A stretch of 64,000 bases of DNA from Neisseria flavescens (GCF_005221285.1 NZ_CP039886.1:1674001-1738000), one strand, 5' to 3'; positions 35,497-45,402 are shown, counted from the first letter of the stretch. Notes: generated by a model not told the origin, from the letters alone. Numbers and translations: made by a program.

Positions 35497-35501
35497 GAAC
35501 T

Positions 35502-36296
35502 ATGTTGAAACAACGGATTTTGACGGCGCTGTGGCTTTTGCCGCTGATGCTGGGTATGCTGTTTTATGCACCTATGTGGCTGTGGGCGGCATTTTGCGGC
35601 CTGATTGCCATGCTGACTTTGTGGGAATATGCCCGCATGAGCGGCTTGGACAAGCTGAAAATCAACCATTATTTGGCTTCAACGCTGGTGTTTGGTGTGA
35701 TTGCCTATGCCGGCGGTTGGCGGTTGCCTGATTTGGTTTGGTATGTCGTATTGGCGTTTTGGCTGATTGTCATGCCTTGGTGGCTGAAAGCGAAATGGAA
35801 GTTAAACAGCGGCTGGCAGGCTTACACAGTCGGTTGGTTGTTGGTAATGCCGTTTTGGTTCGCACTGGTTTACCTGCGCCCTCAGCCTGAAGACGCGCTG
35901 TCTTTATTGGCGATTATGGGCTTGGTGTGGGTGGCTGATATTGGCGCGTATTTCTGCGGCAAATCGTTTGGTAAGCGCAAAATTGCGCCGACCATCAGCC
36001 CGGGTAAAAGCTGGGAAGGTGCGATCGGTGGCGCATTGTGCGTTGCCGTGTACATGACCATCGTATGGAAAGCCGGTTGGCTGGCTTTTGAAGCCGGTTG
36101 GCTAAAAACTATTTTGATCGGCTTGATTCTGACCGTTGTCAGCGTGTGCGGCGATTTGCTGGAAAGCTGGCTCAAACGTGCTGCCGGTATCAAAGACAGC
36201 AGCAATTTGTTGCCGGGACACGGCGGCGTGTTCGACCGTGTGGACAGTCTGATTGCCGTTATCAGCATTTATGCCGCCTTTGTATATTTGTTTTAA
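35502..36296 (+). CDS. cdsA: Phosphatidate cytidylyltransferase
   Basis: A 264-residue integral membrane enzyme that makes CDP-diacylglycerol from phosphatidate and CTP. The family signature near the C terminus is seen (SNLLPGHGGVFDRVDSLI), with the GDLLESWLKR motif before it and about eight helices. ATG 35502 chosen; the in-frame TTG at 35493 overlaps the uppS stop. Confidence 0.95.
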   Translation: MLKQRILTALWLLPLMLGMLFYAPMWLWAAFCGLIAMLTLWEYARMSGLDKLKINHYLASTLVFGVIAYAGGWRLPDLVWYVVLAFWLIVMPWWLKAKWKLNSGWQAYTVGWLLVMPFWFALVYLRPQPEDALSLLAIMGLVWVADIGAYFCGKSFGKRKIAPTISPGKSWEGAIGGALCVAVYMTIVWKAGWLAFEAGWLKTILIGLILTVVSVCGDLLESWLKRAAGIKDSSNLLPGHGGVFDRVDSLIAVISIYAAFVYLF

Positions 36297-36329
36297 ACCG
36301 CCTGTCTCACATGGCTGGGGGAGCTGATT

Positions 36330-37079
36330 ATGTCCGAACAAAAACAGATTTCATCTTTATCGATCTTGGGCGTATTGTTGGCATTGGGATTGATGGCTGC
36401 GGCGTTTATTTTGGGCGTGCAGTTTAAGAATCTGCGCCAACCGGGGACAATTACCGTAAAAGGTTTGGCGGAGAAAAACTTCCAATCCGACAGCGCGACG
36501 TGGAATATGGGCGTAAACGCGCACGGCGAGAGCTACCAGGAAGTTTTGGATTTGCTGACGGCAAGGCGCAAGAAGCTGTCTAAGTTTTTGGGCGAGCAAG
36601 GCTTTACGGCAGCTGAAATGAAAGTGGGTCTGCCTGAAGTGTCGCGCGTTTTCAATGAAACCCGAGACGAACTGGGCAACGTAACCCGCACGCCCAACGG
36701 CTACGATGGCGACCTCAATATTGTGGTCAACACCAAAAAACTGGACAAAATCCAAGCCGCCCAGCGCGCCATTTTGAACTTCCGTGCGCAAAACGAATTC
36801 ATCCGCTTCGACAATCCGCAATATTTGCTGGGCAATTTGGAAACCATCAAACGTGATTTGATTACGCAGGCGACTGAGGACGCGCAGAAACGCGCGGCTG
36901 AATTTGCTAAAACCGGCGGCGGCAAAGTGGGCGCCATGCGTTCTGCTTCGCAAGGTTCGTTCAATATCTATGCCGACACCGGCAGTAGCGAGGACGACGA
37001 GTACGGCGGTTCTTACGATAAAAGCACCGTCGGCAAACAAGTCCGATTGGTTGTTACCATCGAATACGGCATTGAGTAA
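36330..37079 (+). CDS. SIMPL-domain (DUF541) protein
   Basis: A 249-residue protein with an N-terminal signal anchor (about residues 10-29, LGVLLALGLMAAAFILGV) and a periplasmic SIMPL domain starting at ITVKGLAEKNFQSDSATW. Relatives include BP26/OMP28 of Brucella, which forms rings; function is not known. It sits between cdsA and dxr, where many relatives have none, and has its own uptake-sequence terminator. Real gene, unknown role. Confidence 0.85.
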   Translation: MSEQKQISSLSILGVLLALGLMAAAFILGVQFKNLRQPGTITVKGLAEKNFQSDSATWNMGVNAHGESYQEVLDLLTARRKKLSKFLGEQGFTAAEMKVGLPEVSRVFNETRDELGNVTRTPNGYDGDLNIVVNTKKLDKIQAAQRAILNFRAQNEFIRFDNPQYLLGNLETIKRDLITQATEDAQKRAAEFAKTGGGKVGAMRSASQGSFNIYADTGSSEDDEYGGSYDKSTVGKQVRLVVTIEYGIE

Positions 37080-37082
37080 TTC

Positions 37083-37127
37083 TTTCAGACGGCCTTTTCA
37101 GCTGGGAGGCAAAAGGCCGTCTGAAAA
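37083..37127 (+). terminator. Uptake-sequence inverted pair after the SIMPL gene
   Basis: TTTCAGACGGCCTTTT and AAAAGGCCGTCTGAAA face away from each other across a 14-base spacer and form a long stem. Confidence 0.6.
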
Positions 37128-37196
37128 TTGGAAACGGCAAAGAAATCTATTTCAAATACACTAAATACCGTTTGCACAGCACATAAAGAACACACC

Positions 37197-38378
37197 ATGA
37201 CACAACAAGTTCTGACCATATTAGGCAGTACCGGCAGCATAGGCGAAAGCACCTTAGACGTTGTCTCCCGCCATCCCGAGAAATTCCGCGTGTTCGCGTT
37301 GGCAGGGCATAGGCAGGTGGACAAGCTGGCGGCGCAATGCAAACAGTTCCGCCCGGAATATGCCGTTGTCGGCGATGCCGGCCATGCCGCCGAGCTGGAA
37401 AAGAAACTCAAACAAGAAGGCATCAGTACGCAGGTCTTATATGGTTCTCAAGCCTTGATTGATGTCGCCTCTGCCGATGAAGTCAGCGGCGTAATGTGTG
37501 CCATTGTCGGCGCGGCCGGCTTGCCGTCGGCTTTGGCCGCCGCTCAAAAGGGCAAAACCATTTATCTGGCAAACAAAGAAACACTGGTGGTTTCCGGCGC
37601 ATTGTTTATGGAAACCGCCCGTCAAAACGGCGCTACCGTCTTGCCGATTGACAGCGAACACAACGCCATCTTCCAAGTGTTGCCAAGGGATTACACAGGC
37701 CGTCTGAATGAGCACGGTATCAATTCGATTATCCTGACCGCATCGGGCGGCCCCTTCCTTAACACAGATTTAAGTACATTCGACAGCATTACGCCCGAGC
37801 AGGCGGTCAAGCATCCGAATTGGAGCATGGGGCGCAAGATTTCCGTTGATTCCGCGTCAATGATGAATAAGGGCTTGGAGTTGATTGAGGCGCATTGGCT
37901 GTTTAACTGTCCGCCGGAAAAACTGGAAGTCGTCATCCATCCGCAATCCGTGATACACAGCATGGTGCGTTATCGAGATGGTTCGGTATTGGCGCAGTTG
38001 GGTAATCCCGATATGCGTACGCCGATTGCTTATTGCTTGGGTCTGCCCGAACGCATCGATTCCGGCGTGGGCGAACTGGATTTCGGCGCATTGTCCGCAT
38101 TGACCTTCCAAAAACCTGACTTTGACCGTTTCCCATGTCTGAAACTTGCCTATCAGGCCATGAATGCAGGCGGTGCCGCACCTTGCGTGTTGAACGCTGC
38201 CAACGAAGTTGCCGTGGCCGCTTTTTTAGATAAACGCATCAAGTTTACCGATATTGCCAAAGTCGTTGCCCACTGCCTTGCCCAAGATTTTTTAGACGGC
38301 CGTCACAATATCGAAGGCCTGCTGGCGCAAGACGCGCAAACACGCAGACAGGCAGAAGCCTTTATCGGCAAACAATAA
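37197..38378 (+). CDS. dxr: 1-deoxy-D-xylulose 5-phosphate reductoisomerase
   Basis: A 393-residue enzyme making 2-C-methyl-D-erythritol 4-phosphate, the committed step of the MEP isoprenoid pathway, with NADPH and Mg/Mn. The NADPH loop LGSTGSIGEST is near residues 8-18, catalytic LPIDSEHNAIFQ near 148, and the flexible loop HPNWSMGRKISVDSASMMNKGLE is seen in parts. An uptake sequence within the gene (near 37697) is read as GRLNEHG. ATG 37197 chosen for homology. Confidence 0.96.
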   Translation: MTQQVLTILGSTGSIGESTLDVVSRHPEKFRVFALAGHRQVDKLAAQCKQFRPEYAVVGDAGHAAELEKKLKQEGISTQVLYGSQALIDVASADEVSGVMCAIVGAAGLPSALAAAQKGKTIYLANKETLVVSGALFMETARQNGATVLPIDSEHNAIFQVLPRDYTGRLNEHGINSIILTASGGPFLNTDLSTFDSITPEQAVKHPNWSMGRKISVDSASMMNKGLELIEAHWLFNCPPEKLEVVIHPQSVIHSMVRYRDGSVLAQLGNPDMRTPIAYCLGLPERIDSGVGELDFGALSALTFQKPDFDRFPCLKLAYQAMNAGGAAPCVLNAANEVAVAAFLDKRIKFTDIAKVVAHCLAQDFLDGRHNIEGLLAQDAQTRRQAEAFIGKQ

Positions 38379-38509
38379 AGCTTCAATGACAGGCCGTCTG
38401 AAACGTCAACCGCTTGGCATTTAGGCAGACAAAATGGAACAACTGCCTTTATAATCGGTTTTCAGACGGCCTTATCCGTTGATTATCACATTCCATTCAG
38501 GGGATTTTT

Positions 38510-39850
38510 TTGCAAACCTTTTTAGCCTTTATCGTCGCCATTCTGATTTTGGTCAGCCTGCATGAGTTCGGACACTATATTGTTGCCCGCTGGTGTGGCG
38601 TTAAAGTCGTGCGCTTTTCGGTCGGTTTCGGTAAGCCCTTTTTCACCCGAAAACGCGGCGATACCGAGTGGTGTCTTGCCCCGATTCCGCTGGGCGGTTA
38701 CGTTAAAATGGTCGATACGCGCGAAGGCGAGGTGGCGGAAGCAGATTTGCCGTACGCCTTTGACAAGCAGCATCCGGCCAAGCGCATCGCCATTGTTGCC
38801 GCCGGCCCTTTGACCAATTTAATTTTGGCTGTTTTGCTTTACGGTTTGAGCTTTTCCTTCGGCGTGACTGAGTTGCGCCCCTATGTCGGCATGGTTGAGC
38901 CTGCCAGTATTGCCGCCAAAGCAGGTTTTCAGGCAGGCGATAAAATTGTATCGGTCAACGGAATCACCGTTAAAGATTGGAGCGATGCGCAAACCGAGAT
39001 GGTGTTAAACCTTGAAGCCGGCCCTGTAAAAGTTGCTGTTCAGACGGCCTCAAATACCCAAGCCATCCGCATAATTGATGCCGCCGGCACGCCTGAAGCA
39101 GGTAAAGTTGCGAAAAACCAAGGCAACATCGGCCTTTTGCCTTTTAGAATTACTAACCGCATCGGCAAAGTCTTGGCCAAAAGTCCGGCCGAAAAAGCAG
39201 GTTTGAAGGAAAACGACAAACTACTGACTGCCGATGGGAAGCCCATCGAAAGCTGGCAGGCATGGACGGAACTCTTCCGCGCCAGCCCCGGCAAACGAAT
39301 CGAACTGACTTACGAGCGCGACGGTAAAATACTGGCGACCGCTATCCGGCTGGACAGCGTCGAGCAGTCGGCAGGCGTGCTGGTGGGTAGAGCCGGGCTT
39401 GCCGCCCAGGCGGATAAAGAGTGGGATAAAACCATCCGCTACCGTTATACGCCTTCCGTTGCCCAAGCCTTTGAATTGGGTTGGAACAAAACCGTCAACT
39501 ATTCGTGGACGACCCTCAAATTTTTCGGAAAACTGGTTACGGGCAATGCCTCTTTGAACCATATTTCCGGCCCCCTGACCATTGCCGATGTCGCCGGACA
39601 ATCTGCCAAACTCGGATTGCAGAGCTACCTCGAATTTCTGGCCTTGGTCAGCATCAGCTTAGGCGTGTTGAACCTTTTGCCCGTGCCCGTTTTAGACGGC
39701 GGACATTTGGTTTTCTATGCCGCCGAATGGATACGCGGAAAGCCTTTGAGCGAGCGCATACAGGCAGTCGGCCTGCGCTTCGGACTGGCAGCCATGCTTT
39801 TGATGATGGCTGTGGCTTTCTTTAATGACATCAACCGTTTGTTTGGATAA
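38510..39850 (+). CDS. rseP: RseP-type site-2 intramembrane zinc metalloprotease
   Basis: A 446-residue inner-membrane protease of the S2P family that cleaves membrane-anchored substrates such as anti-sigma factors after a first cut. The zinc motif HEFGH is at residues 18-22 and the second zinc-ligand motif LDGGH at about 395-399; two PDZ domains lie between. The start is a TTG at 38510 behind CAGGGGA; no upstream ATG exists in frame. An uptake sequence near 39031 is translated as VQTAS. It is followed four bases later by bamA. Confidence 0.93.
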   Translation: MQTFLAFIVAILILVSLHEFGHYIVARWCGVKVVRFSVGFGKPFFTRKRGDTEWCLAPIPLGGYVKMVDTREGEVAEADLPYAFDKQHPAKRIAIVAAGPLTNLILAVLLYGLSFSFGVTELRPYVGMVEPASIAAKAGFQAGDKIVSVNGITVKDWSDAQTEMVLNLEAGPVKVAVQTASNTQAIRIIDAAGTPEAGKVAKNQGNIGLLPFRITNRIGKVLAKSPAEKAGLKENDKLLTADGKPIESWQAWTELFRASPGKRIELTYERDGKILATAIRLDSVEQSAGVLVGRAGLAAQADKEWDKTIRYRYTPSVAQAFELGWNKTVNYSWTTLKFFGKLVTGNASLNHISGPLTIADVAGQSAKLGLQSYLEFLALVSISLGVLNLLPVPVLDGGHLVFYAAEWIRGKPLSERIQAVGLRFGLAAMLLMMAVAFFNDINRLFG

Positions 39851-39853
39851 TTT

Positions 39854-42253
39854 ATGAAACTGAACCAGATTGCTTCCGCTTTAATGGTATTGAGCCTGTC
39901 CCCGCTGGCATTGGCTGACTTTACCATTCAGGACATCCGCGTCGAAGGCCTGCAACGCACCGAGCCGAGTACCGTCTTCAACTACCTGCCCGTTAAAGTC
40001 GGTGATAATTTCAATGATGCGCGCAGTGAAGAAATCATCAAAAAACTCTACGCAACCGGTTTCTTTGACGACGTACGCGTCGAGACCATGGACAATCAAG
40101 TCCTGCTGACCGTGATTGAGCGTCCGACCATCAGCTCGCTCAATATTACCGGCGCGAAAATACTGCAAAATGATGCCATCAAGAAAAACCTTGAAGCATT
40201 TGGTTTGGCGCAATCCCAATATTTCAACCAAGCAACGCTGAACCAAGTCGTTGCCGGTTTGAAAGAAGAGTATTTGAGCCGTGGCAAACAGTCTGTCCAA
40301 ATCACTCCGACCGTAACCAAACTCGCCCGCAACCGCGTATCTATCGATATTGCCATCGAAGAGGGCAAATCTACCAAGATTACCGATATTTCATTTGAAG
40401 GCAACGAAGTTTATTCCGACCGCCGTCTGATGAAACAAATGTCCCTGAGCAAAAGCGGCATGTGGACTTGGATCACCAGGAGCAACCAGTTCAATGAGCA
40501 AAAATTTGCTCAGGACATGGAAAAAGTCACCAATTACTACCAAAACAACGGCTACTTCAACTTCCGTATTTTGGATACCGATATCCAAACCAACGAAGAC
40601 AAAACCAAGCAAACCATTAAAGTAACCGTCAGCGAAGGCGACCGCTTCCGCTGGGGCAATGTACGCATCGAAGGCGATACGCTGGAAGTGCCGAAAGAAG
40701 ATTTGGAAAAACTGCTGACCATGAAGCCGGGCAAATGGTACGAGCGCGCGCAAATGTCCAATTCGCTCGAAGCCATCCAAAACCGCATGGGTCAGGCAGG
40801 TTACGCATTCAGCGAAATCAATGTCCAACCGATTCCAAATGCCGAAACGCATACTGTTGATTTTGTGTTGACCGTTCAACCGGGCCGCAAAATCTATGTA
40901 AACGAAATCAACATTACCGGCAACAATAAAACCCGTGACGAAGTCATCCGCCGTGAGTTGCGCCAAATGGAATCGGCGCCTTACGACTCTGCCAAACTGC
41001 AACGTTCTAAAGAGCGCGTTGAGTTGTTGGGCTACTTCGACAACGTTCAATTTGATGCGGTTCCTGTGGCCAATACGCCTGACCAAGTTGACCTGAACAT
41101 GAGCCTGACCGAACGTTCTACCGGCTCGCTCGATTTGAGCGCAGGTTGGGTTCAGGATACCGGTTTGGTGATGTCTGCCGGCGTGGCTCAGGACAACCTG
41201 TTCGGTACGGGTAAATCCGTTGCCTTGCGCGCTTCACGCAGTAAAACCACAGTAAACGGCTCATTGTCGTTTACCGACCCATACTTCACACCTGACGGCG
41301 TAAGCTTGGGCTACGACCTTTACGGCAAGACTTACGACCCGCGTAAAGCTTCTTCCAGCGCGAAACAGTATAAAACCACGACTTTCGGCGGCGGTTTGCG
41401 TATCGGTATTCCGGTTACCGAATATGACCGTGTGAACTTCGGTTTGGCCGCGGAACGCTTGACCGTGAACACCTACAAAGTCGCGCCTAAACGCTATGCC
41501 GACTTTATCAAACAATACGGTAAAGGCACGGACGGCGTGGGCAGCTTCAAAGGCTGGCTGTACAAAGGTACCATCGGCTGGGGCCGCAACAAAACCGACA
41601 ATGCCTTGTGGCCGACCCGCGGTTATCTGACCGGCGTAAACGGCGAAATCGCTTTGCCGGGCAGCGACCTGCAATACTACACCCTGACCCACAACCAAAC
41701 TTGGTTCTTCCCGTTGAGCAAAGATTTCACGCTGATGCTGGGTGGCGAAGTCGGTTATGGCAACGGCTACGGCAAAACCAAAACCATGCCGTTCTTTGAA
41801 AACTTCTACGGCGGCGGCTTAGGCTCTGTCCGCGGCTTTGAAAGCGGTACGCTGGGCCCGAAAGTTTATGACGAATACGGCGAGAAAATCAGCTACGGCG
41901 GTAACAAAAAAGCCAACGTTTCCGCAGAGTTGCTCTTCCCGATGCCGGGCATTAAAGACTCGCGTACTGTCCGTCTGAGCCTGTTTGCCGATGCGGGCAG
42001 TGTGTGGGACGACAAAACCTACAACGACAGAAGCAGCAATTCTTATTACACCAACAATGCCGCTCAAAACCCATACGGCTTAGGCAAGACCCACAAATCG
42101 ACATTCAAAAACGAATTGCGCTATTCTGCCGGTGCTGCCGTGACCTGGCTCTCTCCGCTGGGTCCGATGAAGTTCAGTTATGCTTATCCGATTAAGAAAA
42201 AAGAAGGCGACGAAATCCAACGCTTCCAATTCCAACTCGGTACGACATTCTGA
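39854..42253 (+). CDS. bamA: Outer membrane protein assembly factor BamA (Omp85)
   Basis: A 799-residue outer-membrane protein that folds and inserts beta-barrel proteins. Signal peptide residues 1-21 (ends ALA), followed by five POTRA domains (about 23-425, starting FTIQDIRVEGLQR) and a 16-strand barrel with the lid-lock VRGFESG motif near residue 660. The chain ends in Phe, as required for outer-membrane insertion. Immediately behind rseP and followed by an uptake-sequence terminator and skp. Confidence 0.97.
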   Translation: MKLNQIASALMVLSLSPLALADFTIQDIRVEGLQRTEPSTVFNYLPVKVGDNFNDARSEEIIKKLYATGFFDDVRVETMDNQVLLTVIERPTISSLNITGAKILQNDAIKKNLEAFGLAQSQYFNQATLNQVVAGLKEEYLSRGKQSVQITPTVTKLARNRVSIDIAIEEGKSTKITDISFEGNEVYSDRRLMKQMSLSKSGMWTWITRSNQFNEQKFAQDMEKVTNYYQNNGYFNFRILDTDIQTNEDKTKQTIKVTVSEGDRFRWGNVRIEGDTLEVPKEDLEKLLTMKPGKWYERAQMSNSLEAIQNRMGQAGYAFSEINVQPIPNAETHTVDFVLTVQPGRKIYVNEINITGNNKTRDEVIRRELRQMESAPYDSAKLQRSKERVELLGYFDNVQFDAVPVANTPDQVDLNMSLTERSTGSLDLSAGWVQDTGLVMSAGVAQDNLFGTGKSVALRASRSKTTVNGSLSFTDPYFTPDGVSLGYDLYGKTYDPRKASSSAKQYKTTTFGGGLRIGIPVTEYDRVNFGLAAERLTVNTYKVAPKRYADFIKQYGKGTDGVGSFKGWLYKGTIGWGRNKTDNALWPTRGYLTGVNGEIALPGSDLQYYTLTHNQTWFFPLSKDFTLMLGGEVGYGNGYGKTKTMPFFENFYGGGLGSVRGFESGTLGPKVYDEYGEKISYGGNKKANVSAELLFPMPGIKDSRTVRLSLFADAGSVWDDKTYNDRSSNSYYTNNAAQNPYGLGKTHKSTFKNELRYSAGAAVTWLSPLGPMKFSYAYPIKKKEGDEIQRFQFQLGTTF

Positions 42254-42261
42254 TGATGTTT

Positions 42262-42300
42262 AGGCCGTCTGAAACCGGGTTTGTCCGTTTCAGACGGCCT
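42262..42300 (+). terminator. Inverted uptake-sequence hairpin after bamA
   Basis: AGGCCGTCTGAAAC and GTTTCAGACGGCCT flank a short loop, nine bases after the bamA stop. Confidence 0.65.
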
Positions 42301-42364
42301 CATGGCAGATTGGCGGCAAGCTTATTGCAAACCGCCCGTTTGTTTTCAAGCAAGGATTTTTATC

Positions 42365-42874
42365 ATGAGTAAAATAGCCGACACCCTCCGTGTCCTCGCC
42401 GTAGCCCTGCCGGGTTTCGTGCTGTTGCCGCAAGCGGCGGCGGATGGCGTGCAGAAAATCGGTTTTATCAATACCGAGCGCGTTTATCAGGAATCCAAGC
42501 AGGCGCAAAACATTCAGATGACTTTGGAAAAAGAGTTCAAAAGCCGTCAAACCGCCTTGCAAAAGCTGCAGCAGGAAGGCGAGGCTTTAGAGCGAAAACT
42601 GAGCGGCGACAAGCTCAGCGACAGCCAAAGGGAAGCGGAAACCCAAAAATGGCGCAATCTGGTACAGAAATTCCGCAAGCAGCAGGCCGAGTTGGCAGAA
42701 GACTACAACCTGCGCCGCAATGAAGAATTCGCCGCGCTCCAGCAAAATGCCAACCGCGTCATCGTCGATTTGGCCAAACGCGAAGGTTACGACTTCATCT
42801 TGCAGGACGTGATTTACGTTAACGGCCGCTATGATATTACCGACAGCGTTATCAAAGCCCTAAACGCACACTGA
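42365..42874 (+). CDS. skp: Periplasmic chaperone Skp/OmpH
   Basis: A 169-residue chaperone that holds unfolded outer-membrane proteins for BamA. Signal peptide about 1-26 (ending QAAA), then the conserved KIGFINTERVYQES start and a long charged coiled coil (Gln/Glu/Lys-rich, about 45-135). ATG 42365 chosen; the open frame upstream crosses the uptake-sequence hairpin. Its place behind bamA and before lpxD is conserved widely. Confidence 0.93.
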   Translation: MSKIADTLRVLAVALPGFVLLPQAAADGVQKIGFINTERVYQESKQAQNIQMTLEKEFKSRQTALQKLQQEGEALERKLSGDKLSDSQREAETQKWRNLVQKFRKQQAELAEDYNLRRNEEFAALQQNANRVIVDLAKREGYDFILQDVIYVNGRYDITDSVIKALNAH

Positions 42875-42912
42875 CCCTGCTCGGCAGCGAATGTAACCAT
42901 ACAGACAAACCT

Positions 42913-42953
42913 AAGGCCGTCTGAAACCCAAATCGGCAACTTTCAGACGGCCT
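42913..42953 (+). terminator. Inverted uptake-sequence hairpin after skp
   Basis: AAGGCCGTCTGAAA and TTTCAGACGGCCT separated by a 15-base loop; no strong T-run, so lpxD may be partly co-transcribed. Confidence 0.5.
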
Positions 42954-42975
42954 GACATCTTGACGGCAGATTATC

Positions 42976-44016
42976 ATGACTTCACAAGCATACACCCTGT
43001 CCCAAATCGTTTCCCAGCTCGGCGGCGAATGGAAAGGCGAAGACATCGCCATTACCGCCGTCCGTCCGTTGGATCAGGCGCAGGCGGAACACATCAGCTT
43101 TTTGGCCAATCCGAAATACAAAGCCGAAGTACACGACAGCCAAGCAGGCGCAGTGATTGTGTCGCCGAAAGCCGCAGACGAATTTGCAGGCCGCAACCTG
43201 ATTGTGGCTGCCGACCCTTATCTTTATTTTGCCAAAGTGGCACGATTGTTCTCGCCGATTGTCAAAGCACAGGGCGGCGTACATCCGACTGCCGTTATCG
43301 AGGCAAGCGCCAAAGTGCCGGCAAGCTGCGAAATCGGCGCGAATGCCTATATCGGCGCGAATGCCGTATTGGGCGAAGGCTGTCGTATTTTGGCCAATGC
43401 CGTTGTCCAACACGATTGCACGTTGGGCGATGAAGTCGTGTTGCATCCAAACGCTGTCATCTATTACGGCTGTACTTTGGGCAACCGTGTCGAAATCCAC
43501 AGCGGCGCCGTCATCGGTGCGGACGGTTTCGGCTTGGCCTTTGCCGGCGATTCATGGTTTAAAATCCCGCAAACCGGCGCAGTCACGCTGGGCGATGATG
43601 TGGAAATCGGTTCGAACACCAATATCGACCGCGGCGCAATGAGCGACACAACCGTCGGCAACGGCACCAAAATCGACAACCAAGTCCAAATCGGCCACAA
43701 CTGCAAAATCGGTTCGCACACCGTTATCGCCGCCAAAACCGGCATTTCCGGCAGCGTCACCATCGGCAATTACTGTATTATCGGCGGCGGTGTCGGCACG
43801 GTCGGACACATCGAAATCGCCGATAAAACCACCATCGGCGGCGGTACATCCGTTACCCACAGCATTACCGAAAGCGGCCAGCATCTGGCCGGTATTTTCC
43901 CGATGTCGGGCTACAAAGACTGGGCGCGCAATGCCGTTTATATCCACCGTTTGAGCGAAATGAACAAACGCCTCAAAACGCTGGAAAAACAGCTTGCCGA
44001 CAGTGACGAAGCCTAA
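42976..44016 (+). CDS. lpxD: UDP-3-O-acylglucosamine N-acyltransferase
   Basis: A 346-residue trimeric acyltransferase, third step of lipid A synthesis. The N-terminal uridine-binding domain precedes a left-handed beta-helix made of hexapeptide repeats (about residues 100-300, many I-G-x-x-x-x steps), with catalytic His in QIGHNCKIG. Normal length. An AA-rich spacer separates it from fabZ. Confidence 0.96.
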   Translation: MTSQAYTLSQIVSQLGGEWKGEDIAITAVRPLDQAQAEHISFLANPKYKAEVHDSQAGAVIVSPKAADEFAGRNLIVAADPYLYFAKVARLFSPIVKAQGGVHPTAVIEASAKVPASCEIGANAYIGANAVLGEGCRILANAVVQHDCTLGDEVVLHPNAVIYYGCTLGNRVEIHSGAVIGADGFGLAFAGDSWFKIPQTGAVTLGDDVEIGSNTNIDRGAMSDTTVGNGTKIDNQVQIGHNCKIGSHTVIAAKTGISGSVTIGNYCIIGGGVGTVGHIEIADKTTIGGGTSVTHSITESGQHLAGIFPMSGYKDWARNAVYIHRLSEMNKRLKTLEKQLADSDEA

Positions 44017-44091
44017 ATTGGCGGCGCAAACAGCCTGCACCCCGCATCCGAATACGTTTAAACCCAATACAAACAAGGAAAGACGAACATC

Positions 44092-44541
44092 ATGGACGTA
44101 CAACTCCCGATCGAAGCCAAAGATATTCAAAAACTTATCCCACACCGTTATCCGTTTTTGCAACTCGACCGCATTACTGCGTTCGAACCGATGAAAACCC
44201 TGACTGCGATTAAAAACGTCACCATGAACGAGCCGCAGTTCCAAGGCCACTTTCCCGACCTGCCCGTGATGCCCGGCGTGCTGATTATCGAAGCCATGGC
44301 GCAAGCGTGCGGCACACTCGCCATCCTCAGCGAAGGCGGCCGCAAAGAAAACGAATTCTTCTTCTTCGCCGGTATCGACGACGCCCGTTTCAAACGCCAA
44401 GTCATTCCCAGCGACCAACTGGTTTTTGAAGTCGAGCTGTTGACCAACAAACGCGGTATCGGCAAATTCAACGCCGTTGCCAAAGTCGACGGCCAAGTTG
44501 CCGTTGAAGCCGTGATTATGTGCGCCAAACGCGTGGTGTAA
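44092..44541 (+). CDS. fabZ: 3-hydroxyacyl-ACP dehydratase FabZ
   Basis: A 149-residue hot-dog-fold dehydratase that removes water from 3-hydroxyacyl-ACP in fatty-acid elongation, competing with LpxA for the same substrate. The motifs HRYPFLQLDR and GHFPDLPVMPGVLIIEAMAQ (catalytic His and Glu) are intact. Confidence 0.97.
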   Translation: MDVQLPIEAKDIQKLIPHRYPFLQLDRITAFEPMKTLTAIKNVTMNEPQFQGHFPDLPVMPGVLIIEAMAQACGTLAILSEGGRKENEFFFFAGIDDARFKRQVIPSDQLVFEVELLTNKRGIGKFNAVAKVDGQVAVEAVIMCAKRVV

Positions 44542-44550
44542 GAATGGGCC

Positions 44551-44577
44551 AGGCCGTCTGAAAGTTCAGACGGCATC
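44551..44577 (+). terminator. Mixed-dialect uptake-sequence hairpin after fabZ
   Basis: AGGCCGTCTGAA (AG form) faces TTCAGACGGCAT (AT form) with only a few bases between. A compact hairpin without a clear T-run. Confidence 0.5.
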
Positions 44578-44615
44578 TTGCAGCCAATACCTGTATCAGA
44601 CAGCAAGGAGACAGC

Positions 44616-45392
44616 ATGACCCTTATCCATCCGACCGCCGTCATCGACCCTAAAGCCGAACTCGACTCCAGCGTCAAAGTCGGCCCATACAGCATCATCG
44701 GCCCCAATGTGCAAATCGGTGCGAATACTGAAATCGGCCCGCACGTCGTCATCAACGGCCACACGACCATCGGTGAAAACAACCGCATTTTCCAATTTGC
44801 CAGCCTCGGCGAAATTCCGCAGGACAAGAAATACCGCGACGAGCCGACCAAGCTGATTATCGGCAACGGCAACACCATCCGCGAATTTACGACGTTCAAC
44901 CTCGGTACGGTTACCGGCATCGGCGAAACCCGTATCGGCGACGACAACTGGATTATGGCCTACTGCCACCTTGCCCATGACTGCGTGGTCGGCAACCATA
45001 CCATCTTCGCCAACAACGCCTCACTCGCAGGCCATGTGACCATCGGCGACTACGTTGTCTTAGGCGGCTACACGCTGGTGTTCCAGTTCTGCCAAATCGG
45101 CGACTACGCCATGACCGCGTTTGCCGCCGGCGTACACAAAGACGTACCGCCGTACTTTATGGCTGCCGGCTACCGCGCCGAACCGGCCGGCCTCAACAGC
45201 GAAGGTATGCGCCGCAACGGTTTCACGGCCGAACAGATTGCCTCCGTCAAAGATGTGTATAAAACCATTTACCATCGCGGCATTCCGTTTGAAGAGGCCA
45301 AGGCAGACATTCTGAAACGTGCCGAAACCCAAAGCGAATTGGCGGTATTTAAAGACTTTTTTGCACAATCCACACGCGGCATTATCCGTTGA
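44616..45392 (+). CDS. lpxA: UDP-N-acetylglucosamine O-acyltransferase
   Basis: A 258-residue left-handed beta-helix acyltransferase, first step of lipid A synthesis. The hexapeptide repeats run from about residue 5 to 180, with the catalytic-site sequence MAYCHLAHDCVVGNH near residues 112-126. The C-terminal helical domain (REFT..AQSTRGIIR) is complete. Clear AAGGAG ribosome site. Confidence 0.97.
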   Translation: MTLIHPTAVIDPKAELDSSVKVGPYSIIGPNVQIGANTEIGPHVVINGHTTIGENNRIFQFASLGEIPQDKKYRDEPTKLIIGNGNTIREFTTFNLGTVTGIGETRIGDDNWIMAYCHLAHDCVVGNHTIFANNASLAGHVTIGDYVVLGGYTLVFQFCQIGDYAMTAFAAGVHKDVPPYFMAAGYRAEPAGLNSEGMRRNGFTAEQIASVKDVYKTIYHRGIPFEEAKADILKRAETQSELAVFKDFFAQSTRGIIR

Positions 45393-45402
45393 TTGATGGA
45401 TT

